The notes beneath the pieces were generated by a model. That model saw only the letters and a list, made by a program, of their open reading frames with translations. It was not told the origin of the DNA and searched no databases. A DNA stretch of 64,000 bases from contig CAXTIU010000001.1 of assembly GCA_964244495.1 (NCBI GenBank), positions 310,001-374,000 on the forward strand. Direction: 5' to 3'. Shown here piece by piece: positions 8,441 through 17,886 of this stretch (position 1 is the first letter of the stretch; every line of letters starts with the position of its first letter). The DNA is from RH-AL1 sp964244495. Its GTDB lineage: Bacteria; Pseudomonadota; Alphaproteobacteria; Rhizobiales; Beijerinckiaceae. The position numbers and the translations under genes were made by a program.

Positions 8441-9454
8441 TCATTGCGCCATGACGCCGCCCCAGCCGGTGAATTCGAGCACACCGGCGACGACGACGAC
8501 CATCAGGAGCGAGAGCGGCAGGAAGACCTTCCATCCCAGGCGCATCAGCTGATCGTAGCGGTAGCGCGGGACGAAGGCCTTCACCATGGCGAACATGAAG
8601 AAGACGAGCAGGATCTTGAGCAGGAACCAGATCACGCCCGGCACCCAAGTGAAGGGTGCGAACGGGATCGGCGACAGCCAGCCGCCCATGAAGAGGATGA
8701 CCTGAAGCGCGGCCATGGTCATCATCGCCACGTACTCGGCGAGCATGAACAACATATAAGGGCTGGACGAGTACTCGACCATGAAACCAGCGACGAGTTC
8801 GGACTCGGCTTCGACGAGGTCGAACGGCGGCCGGTTGGTCTCGGCCAGCGCCGAAACGAAGAAGATCACGAACATCGGGAACAAAGGAATCCAGTACCAG
8901 CCGAGGAGGCCCCAGCGGGTATCCTGCGCCATGACGATGCTGGACAGGTTCAGGTTGCCGGCGCACAGGAGCACGGTGACGATGACGAGACCGATCGAGA
9001 CCTCGTAGGACACCATCTGCGCGGCCGAACGCAGGGCGGACAGGAATGGGTACTTCGAATTCGATGCCCAACCGCCCATGATGACGCCGTAGACTGACAG
9101 CGATGAGATCGCGAAGATGTAGAGCGTGCCGACGTTGAGGTTGGCGACCGCCCAGCCGTGGGCGACGGGAATGACGGCCCAGGCGGCGAGCGCCAGAAGG
9201 CCCATGATGAAGGGCGCCAGCAGGAAGACGCCCTTGTTGGCACCGGCCGGGATGATCGGTTCCTTCAGCACGAACTTGAGGAGGTCTGCGAAGGACTGGA
9301 GCAATCCCCACGGCCCAACGACGTTGGGACCGCGCCGCAGCTGCACCGCCGCCCAAATCTTGCGATCGGCGTAGAGGATGTAGGCGATCGATACGAGCAG
9401 GACCACCAGCGTGGCCAAGCTCTTCAGGATCATGAGGGGAATGAACCAGGACAT
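8441..9454 (-). CDS. nuoH: NADH-quinone oxidoreductase subunit H
   Basis: NuoH forms the membrane side of the quinone cavity and couples quinone reduction to the proton channels. The 337-residue protein starts MSWFIPLMILKSLATL and shows the conserved loop DRKIWAAVQLRRGPNVVGPWG near residue 30, the acidic quinone-cavity loop AETNRPPFDLVEAESELVAG, and about eight membrane helices. It lies 18 bases after nuoG. Confidence 0.96.
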   Translation of the reverse strand: MSWFIPLMILKSLATLVVLLVSIAYILYADRKIWAAVQLRRGPNVVGPWGLLQSFADLLKFVLKEPIIPAGANKGVFLLAPFIMGLLALAAWAVIPVAHGWAVANLNVGTLYIFAISSLSVYGVIMGGWASNSKYPFLSALRSAAQMVSYEVSIGLVIVTVLLCAGNLNLSSIVMAQDTRWGLLGWYWIPLFPMFVIFFVSALAETNRPPFDLVEAESELVAGFMVEYSSSPYMLFMLAEYVAMMTMAALQVILFMGGWLSPIPFAPFTWVPGVIWFLLKILLVFFMFAMVKAFVPRYRYDQLMRLGWKVFLPLSLLMVVVVAGVLEFTGWGGVMAQ

Positions 9455-9472
9455 CGTTGTTCCTTCCGGATC

Positions 9473-11527
9473 CTATTCCGCCGCCTGGGCCACGGGCGAT
9501 TGCACGAGCGCGGACGCCTCCGCCATCACCTTCGAGGCGCGCGCGATGGGATTGGTCAAGTAGAAGTCGCGGATCGGTGACGCGAAGGGCTCGCGCCCCA
9601 TCGCCGCCCCCGCCGTCGCAGGGAAGTTCGCGACCGGCCCCTCGGCGATCTGATCGACGCGTGCCATGTGCGGGTGGGCGGCGTAGAGCTTCGCCCGCAA
9701 CGCCGCCAGCGAGTCGAACGGCAGGCGGTGGCCGAGTGCGTCGGACAGGGCGCGCAACACCGCCCAATCCTCGCGGGCGTCGCCCGGCGGGAAGTTGGCG
9801 CGCTCGGCGAGTTGCACCCTGCCCTCCGTGTTGACGTAGAGGCCGGACTTCTCCGTGTAGGCCGCGCCGGGCAGGATCACGTCGGCGCGCGCGGCGCCCC
9901 TGTCGCCATGCGTGCCGATGTAGATGGTGAAGGCACCCGGCTCGACCACGATCTCGTCGGCGGCGAGGTTGAACAGCACGTCGAGCGCACCGCCCTTGGC
10001 CATCGCGAGCGCGTCCATGCCACCCTCGCCCGGCACGAAACCGAGGTCGAGACCGCCGACGCGCGCCGCCGCCGTATGAAGCACGGAGAGCCCGCGCCAA
10101 GCCTCGCCGCCGCCGGCGAGCGCCGCCGCCTCGTGTAGCACCGCGGCGCCATCGGACCGGGCGAGCGCGCCCTGCCCGATCAGCACCATGGGCCGGATGG
10201 CCTTGGCGAACAGGTCGACGAAGGATTTCGGTAAATCGCCCAAGGTATCCGGCCCCGCGCCGAGATAGGCGTAGGGGTACGTCAGGTCGACCTGCTCGCC
10301 GACGACGCCGATCGGGAAGTCGCCTTTCAGCCAGCGCTTGCGGATGCGCGCGTTCAGCACCGGGGATTCACGACGCGGGTTGGAGCCGACGATCAGCAAC
10401 GCGTCGGCCTGCTCGATCCCTTCGATCGTGGGATTGAACAGGTAGGAGGCGCGACCCATCGCCGGATCGAGCTTGGCGCCGTCCTGGCGGCAGTCGAGGT
10501 TCGGTGAGCCGAGCGACACCATCAGGCTTCGCATCGCGAACATGTCCTCGACGCTGCATAGGTCACCGGCGATGGCGCCGATGCGGCCCGGCGCGGCGCC
10601 CTTCACCTTGTCGGCGATCGCGGCGAAAGCCTCGGCCCAGGTCGCGGGCGTGAGCCTTCCGTTGCGGCGCACGAAGGGCCGGTCGAGCCGGCGCACCTTG
10701 AGCCCGTCGACGACCTGCCGGGTCTTGTCGGAAATCCATTCCTCGTTCACGGCGTCGTTGATGCGCGGCAGGATACGCATCACCTCGCGGCCCCGCGTAT
10801 CGATACGAATGTTGGAGCCGAGCGCGTCCATGACGTCGATCGACTGCGTTTTGTTGAGTTCCCAGGGCCGCGCCTTGAAGGCGTAGGGTTTCGGCAGGAG
10901 CGCGCCGACCGGGCACAGGTCCGCGACGCAGCCCTGCAATTCCGAGGACATGGCGGACTCGAGATAGGTGGTGATCTCCATGTCCTCGCCGCGGCCGATC
11001 GCGCCCATGTCGCCGATGCCTGCCACCTCGGAGGTGAAGCGCACGCATCGGGTGCACAGGATGCAGCGATTCATGGAGGTGCGCACCATGACGCCGATGT
11101 ACTTGTCCTCCACCGCGCGCTTGTTCTCGGCGAAGCGCGTCGTGGAAACGCCGTAGGCCATCGCCTGATCCTGCAGGTCGCACTCGCCGCCCTGGTCGCA
11201 GATCGGGCAATCGAGCGGATGGTTGATGAGCAGGAACTCCATCACGCCCTCGCGCGCCTTGCGCGTCATCGGCGACTTGGTCATGACCTCCGGCGGCTCG
11301 CCCTTGGGGCCGGGCCGTAGATCCTTGACGCCGACGGCGCAGGACGCCTGCGGCTTGGGCGGGCCGCCCTTCACTTCCACGAGGCACATGCGGCAGTTGC
11401 CGGCGATCGACAGCCGCTCGTGGAAGCAGAAACGCGGGATCTCCGCGCCGGCCGCTTCGCAGGCCTGGAGCACGGTGAAATCGGAAGGGACATCGACTTC
11501 GGTGCCGTCGACGATGATCTTGGTCAT
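9473..11527 (-). CDS. nuoG: NADH-quinone oxidoreductase subunit G
   Basis: NuoG is the largest peripheral-arm subunit and carries several Fe-S clusters between NuoF/NuoE and NuoI. The 684-residue protein starts MTKIIVDGTEVDVPSDF (ferredoxin-like domain with CFHERLSIAGNCRMC), then HPLDCPICDQGGECDLQ and CILCTRCVRFT for the [4Fe-4S] ligands, followed by a molybdopterin-oxidoreductase-like domain to the end. It is much shorter than the roughly 900-residue E. coli form, as is usual in alphaproteobacteria and mitochondria. The small frameshifted gene upstream reaches its start codon. Confidence 0.96.
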   Translation of the reverse strand: MTKIIVDGTEVDVPSDFTVLQACEAAGAEIPRFCFHERLSIAGNCRMCLVEVKGGPPKPQASCAVGVKDLRPGPKGEPPEVMTKSPMTRKAREGVMEFLLINHPLDCPICDQGGECDLQDQAMAYGVSTTRFAENKRAVEDKYIGVMVRTSMNRCILCTRCVRFTSEVAGIGDMGAIGRGEDMEITTYLESAMSSELQGCVADLCPVGALLPKPYAFKARPWELNKTQSIDVMDALGSNIRIDTRGREVMRILPRINDAVNEEWISDKTRQVVDGLKVRRLDRPFVRRNGRLTPATWAEAFAAIADKVKGAAPGRIGAIAGDLCSVEDMFAMRSLMVSLGSPNLDCRQDGAKLDPAMGRASYLFNPTIEGIEQADALLIVGSNPRRESPVLNARIRKRWLKGDFPIGVVGEQVDLTYPYAYLGAGPDTLGDLPKSFVDLFAKAIRPMVLIGQGALARSDGAAVLHEAAALAGGGEAWRGLSVLHTAAARVGGLDLGFVPGEGGMDALAMAKGGALDVLFNLAADEIVVEPGAFTIYIGTHGDRGAARADVILPGAAYTEKSGLYVNTEGRVQLAERANFPPGDAREDWAVLRALSDALGHRLPFDSLAALRAKLYAAHPHMARVDQIAEGPVANFPATAGAAMGREPFASPIRDFYLTNPIARASKVMAEASALVQSPVAQAAE

Positions 11528-11534
11528 GCGATCC

Positions 11535-11745
11535 TCAATGGGGCTGATCGACGAGGTCGAGCCGGCGCTCGATGCGATCGACGCGGGAACTCGAGGCGAT
11601 CGGTGCGTCGCCGCGCGCCGACGAGGCCTTCCCCGACAGCGGTCAAGCGCACTTCGCTATCGTGGATATCCTCGGCGAGGCGGTCGCCCGTCGCATCAAC
11701 GCGCCGCAGCATCTGCAATATGAGGTTGTCGGAACCGTCCGCCAC
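11535..11745 (-). pseudogene. Small coiled-coil gene between nuoF and nuoG, frameshifted
   Basis: A GTG at 11745, preceded by GGAG 7 bases away, opens a frame reading VADGSDNLILQMLRRVDATG, then a heptad-like LAEDIHDSEVRLTAV region. After TDRLEF the frame turns into an Arg/Pro-rich tail ending at 11524. One base over, the sequence reads VDRIERRLDLVDQPH and stops at 11535, which continues the coiled coil. Dropping one G from the GGG at 11585-11587 joins the halves into about 69 residues. Small coiled-coil proteins of this style are familiar in alphaproteobacteria; the function is unknown. The uncorrected 73-residue frame is also possible, since its stop overlaps the nuoG ATG. A sequencing error would explain it equally well. 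Confidence 0.55.
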
Positions 11746-11749
11746 CGCG

Positions 11750-13060
<1,311 letters not shown>

Positions 13061-13064
13061 CGGT

Positions 13065-13988
13065 TCAGTCTCTCGCCTTCGGTTCATGGCCCATCGGCAC
13101 CGACGGTCCATCGGGCGCGCCGCCCTTGGTCTCGGCCTGCCGGGCCTTCTCTTGTTCGCCGACGTCGCGCGAGGATACGTCGGGGTGCGTGCGGTCGTTG
13201 CCGTCTTCCACCCGGTCCGGCGAGGCAGCGGCCTGCTCGGACCGCTCGGTGCGGGTGATCTTGTCGTAATGGTCCGGCTCGGGACCCGACGTGCCCGCGT
13301 CGACGGCTTGACCGCTATGGGGGGGCGACTGACCGTTGACGCTCGCGTGATGGATGCCGCTGCTGTCGCGGCCGCTCCAACCGTCGACGCCGTAAAGGCT
13401 GGTGAGCGAGGTCAGGCCGCCGACAGGCTCGGACGTCTTGCGCCCGACCTGCGAACCCGCTTTCACCTCGCGGCCGGCCTCCAGGTCGTCGAGCAGTTTC
13501 TCAAAATTCTCGACGCCCAGGTCCTCGTAGTACAGCTCGTTGATCTGCACCATCGGCGCGTTGCAGCAGGCCCCCAGGCACTCGACTTCCAGCCAGCAGA
13601 ACATACCATCGTCGCGCACCTTGCGCATCGGACCGACGCGGCGCTCCAGCACGCCCTTGATGTCGTCCGAGCCGGCGAGCACACAAGGCGTCGTCCCGCA
13701 CATCTGGATGAAGTACCTGCCGACTGGCTCGAGGTTGAACATCGAGTAGAAGGTCGCGATCTCCAGCACGCGGATGTAGGGCATGCCGAGCATGCGCGCG
13801 ACGTTCTCAATCGCCGGCTTCGGCAGCCAGAACTGGTTCTGCTTCTGCGCCCGCCACAGCAGGGACAGCACGGCGGAGGCCTGCCGCCCCTCCGGGTACT
13901 TGGCGATCTGCGTCTCGCACCAGGCTTCGTTCTCGGGCGTGAAGGCGAAGGACGCGGGCTGGACGGCGGCGAGACGACGAACGGACAT
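13065..13988 (-). CDS. nuoE: NADH-quinone oxidoreductase subunit E with long C-terminal tail
   Basis: NuoE carries the [2Fe-2S] cluster N1a next to the FMN site of NuoF. The thioredoxin-like core occupies about residues 1-191, with ligands in CGTTPC and ECLGACCNAPM. It is followed by roughly 116 residues of low-complexity, polar sequence (for example GIHHASVNGQSPPHSG and DRVEDGNDRTHPDVSS) with no recognisable fold. The ATG (MSVRRLAAVQPASFAF) overlaps the nuoD TAA by one base. The core is certain; the role of the tail is unknown. Confidence 0.95.
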   Translation of the reverse strand: MSVRRLAAVQPASFAFTPENEAWCETQIAKYPEGRQASAVLSLLWRAQKQNQFWLPKPAIENVARMLGMPYIRVLEIATFYSMFNLEPVGRYFIQMCGTTPCVLAGSDDIKGVLERRVGPMRKVRDDGMFCWLEVECLGACCNAPMVQINELYYEDLGVENFEKLLDDLEAGREVKAGSQVGRKTSEPVGGLTSLTSLYGVDGWSGRDSSGIHHASVNGQSPPHSGQAVDAGTSGPEPDHYDKITRTERSEQAAASPDRVEDGNDRTHPDVSSRDVGEQEKARQAETKGGAPDGPSVPMGHEPKARD

Positions 13989-15247
13989 TACCGGTCCACC
14001 TCGCCGAACACGATGTCGATCGATCCCAGGATGGCGCCGACGTCCGACAGCAGCGACTTGCGGCTGAGGAAGTCCATCGCCTGCAGGTGGGCGTAGCCCG
14101 GCGCGCGGATCTTGCAGCGGTACGGCTTGTCCGTGCCGTCCGACACGAGGTAGACGCCGAACTCGCCCTTGGGCGCCTCGACGGCGGCGTAGACCTCGCC
14201 GGGCGGCGTGTGGAACCCCTCGGTGTAGAGCTTGAAGTGATGGATGAGCGCCTCCATCGATCGCTTCATCTCGGCGCGCGAGGGTGGCGCCACCTTGCCG
14301 TCCTTGGCTTTCACCGGCCCCTGCCCGGTCGGCGACAGCAGCTTCTCGACGCATTGCTTCATGATGCGGACGGACTCGCTCATCTCCTTCATGCGGACGA
14401 CCTGGCGGTCGTAGCAGTCGCCGTGCGTGCCGACGGGGATGTCGAAGTCCATCTCCTCGTAGCACTCGTAGGGCTCGGCCCTGCGCAGGTCCCAGGGCGC
14501 GCCGGAGGCACGCAGCACCGGGCCGGAGAAGCCCCAGCGCCAGCAGTCGGCCACCGACACGATGCCGATGTCGACGTTGCGCTGCTTGAAGATGCGGTTG
14601 TCAATGAACAGGCTGTTCAGGTCGGCGAGCACCTGCGGGAAGGTTTCGCACCACGCGCCGATGTCCTCGATGAGCTGCTTGGGGCAGTCGATGTGGACGC
14701 CGCCCGGCCGGAAGTAGTTGGCGTGCAGCCTGGCGCCGGACGCGCGCTCGTAGAAGACCATCAGCTTCTCGCGCTCCTCGAAGCCCCAGAGCGGGGGCGT
14801 CAGCGCGCCGACGTCGAGCGCCTGCGTGGTGACGTTGAGGAGATGGGCGAGGATGCGGCCGATCTCGGAGTAGAGGACGCGGATCAACTGGGCGCGACGC
14901 GGCACCTCGACACCGAGCAGCTTCTCGATGGCGAGGCAGAAGGCGTGCTCCTGGTTCATCGGCGCGGTGTAGTCGAGCCGGTCGAAGTAGGGGATGTTCT
15001 GGAGGTAGGTGCGCGACTCCATCAGCTTCTCGGTGCCGCGATGCAGCAGGCCGATGTGCGGGTCGACGCGCTCGACGACCTCGCCGTCGAGTTCCAGCAC
15101 CAGGCGGAGCACACCGTGCGCGGCCGGGTGCTGCGGACCGAAATTGATGGAGAAGTTGCGGGGGTTCGAGCCGGCGTTGTTCGGAAGCGCTTCGCTCACC
15201 GGGCGCGCCGGCACGTTTGCCTCGGGAAGATGTGCGCTGCTGGTCAT
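13988..15247 (-). CDS. nuoD: NADH-quinone oxidoreductase subunit D (49-kDa type)
   Basis: NuoD forms, with NuoB, the quinone-reduction site near cluster N2. The 419-residue protein has an N-terminal extension of about 32 residues before the conserved FSINFGPQHPAAHGVLR, whose HPAAHG loop reaches into the quinone site, followed by PHIGLLHRGTEKLME and FDRLDYTAPMNQEH. It is the separate alphaproteobacterial form, not fused to NuoC. Its ATG overlaps the nuoC stop as ATGA. Confidence 0.96.
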   Translation of the reverse strand: MTSSAHLPEANVPARPVSEALPNNAGSNPRNFSINFGPQHPAAHGVLRLVLELDGEVVERVDPHIGLLHRGTEKLMESRTYLQNIPYFDRLDYTAPMNQEHAFCLAIEKLLGVEVPRRAQLIRVLYSEIGRILAHLLNVTTQALDVGALTPPLWGFEEREKLMVFYERASGARLHANYFRPGGVHIDCPKQLIEDIGAWCETFPQVLADLNSLFIDNRIFKQRNVDIGIVSVADCWRWGFSGPVLRASGAPWDLRRAEPYECYEEMDFDIPVGTHGDCYDRQVVRMKEMSESVRIMKQCVEKLLSPTGQGPVKAKDGKVAPPSRAEMKRSMEALIHHFKLYTEGFHTPPGEVYAAVEAPKGEFGVYLVSDGTDKPYRCKIRAPGYAHLQAMDFLSRKSLLSDVGAILGSIDIVFGEVDR

Positions 15248-15876
15248 CGCTGGCCCTCCTGGGTGCCGGCCTTCTCGTCGCCGGGGAGCACGTACTGGCC
15301 GGAGCCTTCCCAGGGCGAGAGGAAATCGAACTTGCGGTAAACCTGGTTCAGGGTCACCGGCTCGGAGACGACGCGCTTCTGCTCCTCATCCCAGCGAACC
15401 TCGACATAGCCCGTCATCGGAAAATCCTTGCGGAGCGGGTGGCCGTCGAACCCGTAGTCGGTCACGAGGCGGCGCAGGTCGGGGTGGCCGGAGAAGTAGA
15501 CGCCGAACAGGTCCCACACCTCGCGCTCGAACCAGTTCGCGGCTGGGTAGAGGCCGGTCAGCGACGGAACGGCGGTGCGCTCGCCGGCTTCCACCTTGAG
15601 ACGGATGCGACGGACGTATTTCGGCGACAGGAGGTGCGTGACGACATCGAAGCGCTTCTCCCGTTCGGGGTAATCGACGGCGGTCGTGTCGATGAAGCAG
15701 AGGAACAGGCATTGTGGATCGTCGCGCAGGAAGGCGACGGTCTCGACCAGTCGATCCATGTCGAGCATGAGGGTCAATTCCCCGTAGGCCAGGGACTGAT
15801 CGAGCACGGCGCCCGGCAGCGAAGCCGCCACGTGGGCGCCGAGGGCTTTCAAGGCCTCTCGGCTGTTATCGGTCAT
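15244..15876 (-). CDS. nuoC: NADH-quinone oxidoreductase subunit C (30-kDa type)
   Basis: NuoC is a peripheral-arm scaffold subunit that contacts NuoD and NuoB. The 210-residue protein starts MTDNSREALKALGAHV; another ATG ten codons upstream is less likely by family length. The signature region is NWFEREVWDLFGVYFSGHPDL followed by DYGFDGHPLRKDFPMTGYVE. It lies 58 bases after nuoB, a wider gap than at most junctions in the peripheral-arm part of the operon. Confidence 0.95.
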   Translation of the reverse strand: MTDNSREALKALGAHVAASLPGAVLDQSLAYGELTLMLDMDRLVETVAFLRDDPQCLFLCFIDTTAVDYPEREKRFDVVTHLLSPKYVRRIRLKVEAGERTAVPSLTGLYPAANWFEREVWDLFGVYFSGHPDLRRLVTDYGFDGHPLRKDFPMTGYVEVRWDEEQKRVVSEPVTLNQVYRKFDFLSPWEGSGQYVLPGDEKAGTQEGQR

Positions 15877-15934
15877 AGGTCGACTTTCCGAAGGCTGGAC
15901 GTGCACAAGGCTGGATCCGCGCGCGAGTGAGCGG

Positions 15935-16519
15935 CTAGCGCTCGATCGTTCCGGTCCGCCTGATCTTCTTCTGCAACAGCAGGATGCCGTAGAGCAGGGC
16001 TTCGGCCGACGGCGGACAGCCCGGCACGTAAACGTCGACGGGGACGATGCGGTCGCAACCGCGCACCGTCGAGTACGAGTAATGGTAGTAGCCGCCGCCG
16101 TTGGCGCACGAGCCCATCGAGATCACGTAGCGGGGCTCCGGCATCTGATCGTACACCTTGCGGAGCGCGGGTGCCATCTTGTTGGTCAGCGTGCCGGCGA
16201 CGATCATCACGTCGGACTGACGCGGCGAGGCACGCGGCGCGAAGCCGAACCGCTCGATGTCGTAGCGCGGCATAGAGGCCTGCATCATCTCGATCGCGCA
16301 GCATGCCAGGCCGAAGGTCATCCACATCAGCGAGCCGGTGCGCGCCCAAGTGATCAGGTCGTCGACGGACGTGACGAGAAAGCCCCTATCGGCGAGTTCG
16401 TCGTTCAACCCCAGGAAGTATGGATCTCGCGAAGGGTCGGTGCCGTCCGCGGGTCGGATGATGCCCTTGACGGGCACGGGTGCGGTCGTAGGCGCCAAGG
16501 CGCCGGAGGTCACTCCCAT
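15935..16519 (-). CDS. nuoB: NADH-quinone oxidoreductase subunit B
   Basis: NuoB carries N2, the [4Fe-4S] cluster that passes electrons to quinone. The 194-residue protein contains the tandem-cysteine motif GLACCAIEMM, then GSCANGGGYYHYSYS and VPGCPPSAEALLYG, which together give the four Cys ligands. The first 50 residues or so are a variable leader. The start overlaps the end of nuoA by 10 bases. Confidence 0.96.
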   Translation of the reverse strand: MGVTSGALAPTTAPVPVKGIIRPADGTDPSRDPYFLGLNDELADRGFLVTSVDDLITWARTGSLMWMTFGLACCAIEMMQASMPRYDIERFGFAPRASPRQSDVMIVAGTLTNKMAPALRKVYDQMPEPRYVISMGSCANGGGYYHYSYSTVRGCDRIVPVDVYVPGCPPSAEALLYGILLLQKKIRRTGTIER

Positions 16520-16875
16520 TCAAGGGCGCCTTTCTTCCATTCGTAAACGAAGCCGATGGTCAACACCCCGAGGAACACGATCATCGACCAGAAGCCGAGC
16601 GCGCCGATCCGGTGGAAGGACGCCGCCCAGGGGAAAAGGAAGGCGACCTCGAGATCGAAGATGATGAACAGCAGCGAGACGAGATAGAATCTAATGTCGA
16701 ATTTCATTCTCGCATCGTCGAAGGCATTAAAGCCGCACTCGTAGGCGGAGAGTTTCTCGGGGTCGGGTGACTGGTAGGCGACCAAGAACGGCGCCACGAG
16801 AAGCGCCCCGGAAATGAAGGCCGAGATCGCCATGAAGATGGCGAGCGGCAGATAGTCACCAAGGATGCTGTGCAT
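16510..16875 (-). CDS. nuoA: NADH-quinone oxidoreductase subunit A
   Basis: NuoA is a three-helix membrane subunit at the interface with NuoH and NuoD and the first gene of the nuo operon. The 121-residue protein starts MHSILGDYLPLAIFMAIS; a purine-rich GGAGAG lies about 10 bases upstream. The loop YECGFNAFDDARMKFDIRFY and the helix FIIFDLEVAFLFPWA are diagnostic. The frame extends upstream without a stop but with no family similarity, so the shorter start is used. Confidence 0.95.
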   Translation of the reverse strand: MHSILGDYLPLAIFMAISAFISGALLVAPFLVAYQSPDPEKLSAYECGFNAFDDARMKFDIRFYLVSLLFIIFDLEVAFLFPWAASFHRIGALGFWSMIVFLGVLTIGFVYEWKKGALEWE

Positions 16876-17173
16876 GCGCCGCCGCTCTCCGCAGGTGGAG
16901 CGTATCAAGAAACGTTCCAAAAGATGGGCGCGCGATCCGTACCGTAGCCCATCCTGCATAGCAAGATGGGGACGAAGGGCGCCCGCGCGCAGCGCGACAC
17001 GGTGAACGCGCCATCGCTGCGCCCCTGCCTGGAACGTCCTGCTCCAGCGGACCCGACCGCGCGGAACACCTAGATCGTCACGACGACGAGCGGGCTCGCG
17101 GGCATGGACCGCGCCGACGCGGCGGGGGCCGCACCGTTGCGGCAAGCCACACCGCCAAAAGGTCGAAAGTCGC
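16876..17173. promoter_or_regulatory. Upstream region of the nuo operon
   Basis: This roughly 300-base stretch separates nuoA from the stop of the small exported-protein gene upstream on the same strand, so the nuo promoter should lie here. A relatively A/T-richer patch at about 16905-16930 (minus-strand reading TTTTGGAACGTTTCTTGATA) is the best visible candidate. I cannot assign -35 and -10 boxes with confidence. No small gene is convincing. Confidence 0.35.
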
Positions 17174-17650
17174 TCAGAAGTGGTAGTTCAGGCCGACCGA
17201 GGCCCCCGTGCCCGCCGCCGTGCCCCCATAGTTCTGGATGCGCGTCTGCTCGGGACTGTCGTTGCTGCCGTTCCATTTCATGCCGAGGCTGAGCGGGTCC
17301 GACGCCCGCTCCGCCGGAGGCTGACGCGGGGCGGGCTTGGCGGCCCTTGATGCGCCCGGCCCGCTCCCACCGAGGTCGGCCGGTATCGCGTCGGTTGCCT
17401 TGGTCGCATCGCTTCGGTTGGCGGTGTGGGTCTTCGTCGCCGGTTTCCTGGACGCGCGCGTCGCCGACTTCGCTGCAGGCGCCTCGCGCGGCGCCGGCGT
17501 TCCGGTGCCTGGCGCGGCGAGGGGACCATCGGTGAGGGACTGCGCCCGCGAGGGACCGGCAACGAGCACGCAGCAGGTCAGACAAGCGAGAACGCCCAGC
17601 GCGCTCGTGTCGAAACCTCCGCTCCGGCTTCGCCTCGACCTGGACCCCAT
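17174..17650 (-). CDS. Small exported protein of unknown function
   Basis: About 158 residues. An Arg-rich N terminus and the hydrophobic stretch LGVLACLTCCVLVAG followed by PSRAQS look like a signal peptide with cleavage after AQ or nearby. The middle is Ala/Pro/Lys/Thr-rich (KPATKTHTANRSDATK), and the C terminus has the more conserved-looking segment LSLGMKWNGSND and ends in SVGLNYHF, an aromatic end as in outer-membrane-type proteins. I chose the ATG with GGGAGG just upstream; the frame is open further but without support. It is transcribed divergently from the photolyase gene. The function is unknown. Confidence 0.6.
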   Translation of the reverse strand: MGSRSRRSRSGGFDTSALGVLACLTCCVLVAGPSRAQSLTDGPLAAPGTGTPAPREAPAAKSATRASRKPATKTHTANRSDATKATDAIPADLGGSGPGASRAAKPAPRQPPAERASDPLSLGMKWNGSNDSPEQTRIQNYGGTAAGTGASVGLNYHF

Positions 17651-17886
17651 CGCGCCCTCCCCCATCTCCTGGCACTCCGCAGCATCGATCCAAAAGCCAT
17701 CAAAATGTGGCTGGCCAACGGCGCCTCGCCCGATCTCGAGAACGTCGGTGGCGGGCACCCGATCGCCGACGCCGCGTCGCAGGTCGTGGACGGTAACCGC
17801 GCGATCAGCGACCCCGTGACCCGCGCCCGGCCTGAGGCGCGAAGCCGCTTTCCGCGTTATCGTGCCTCGCGGGATCGGTTGAAACG

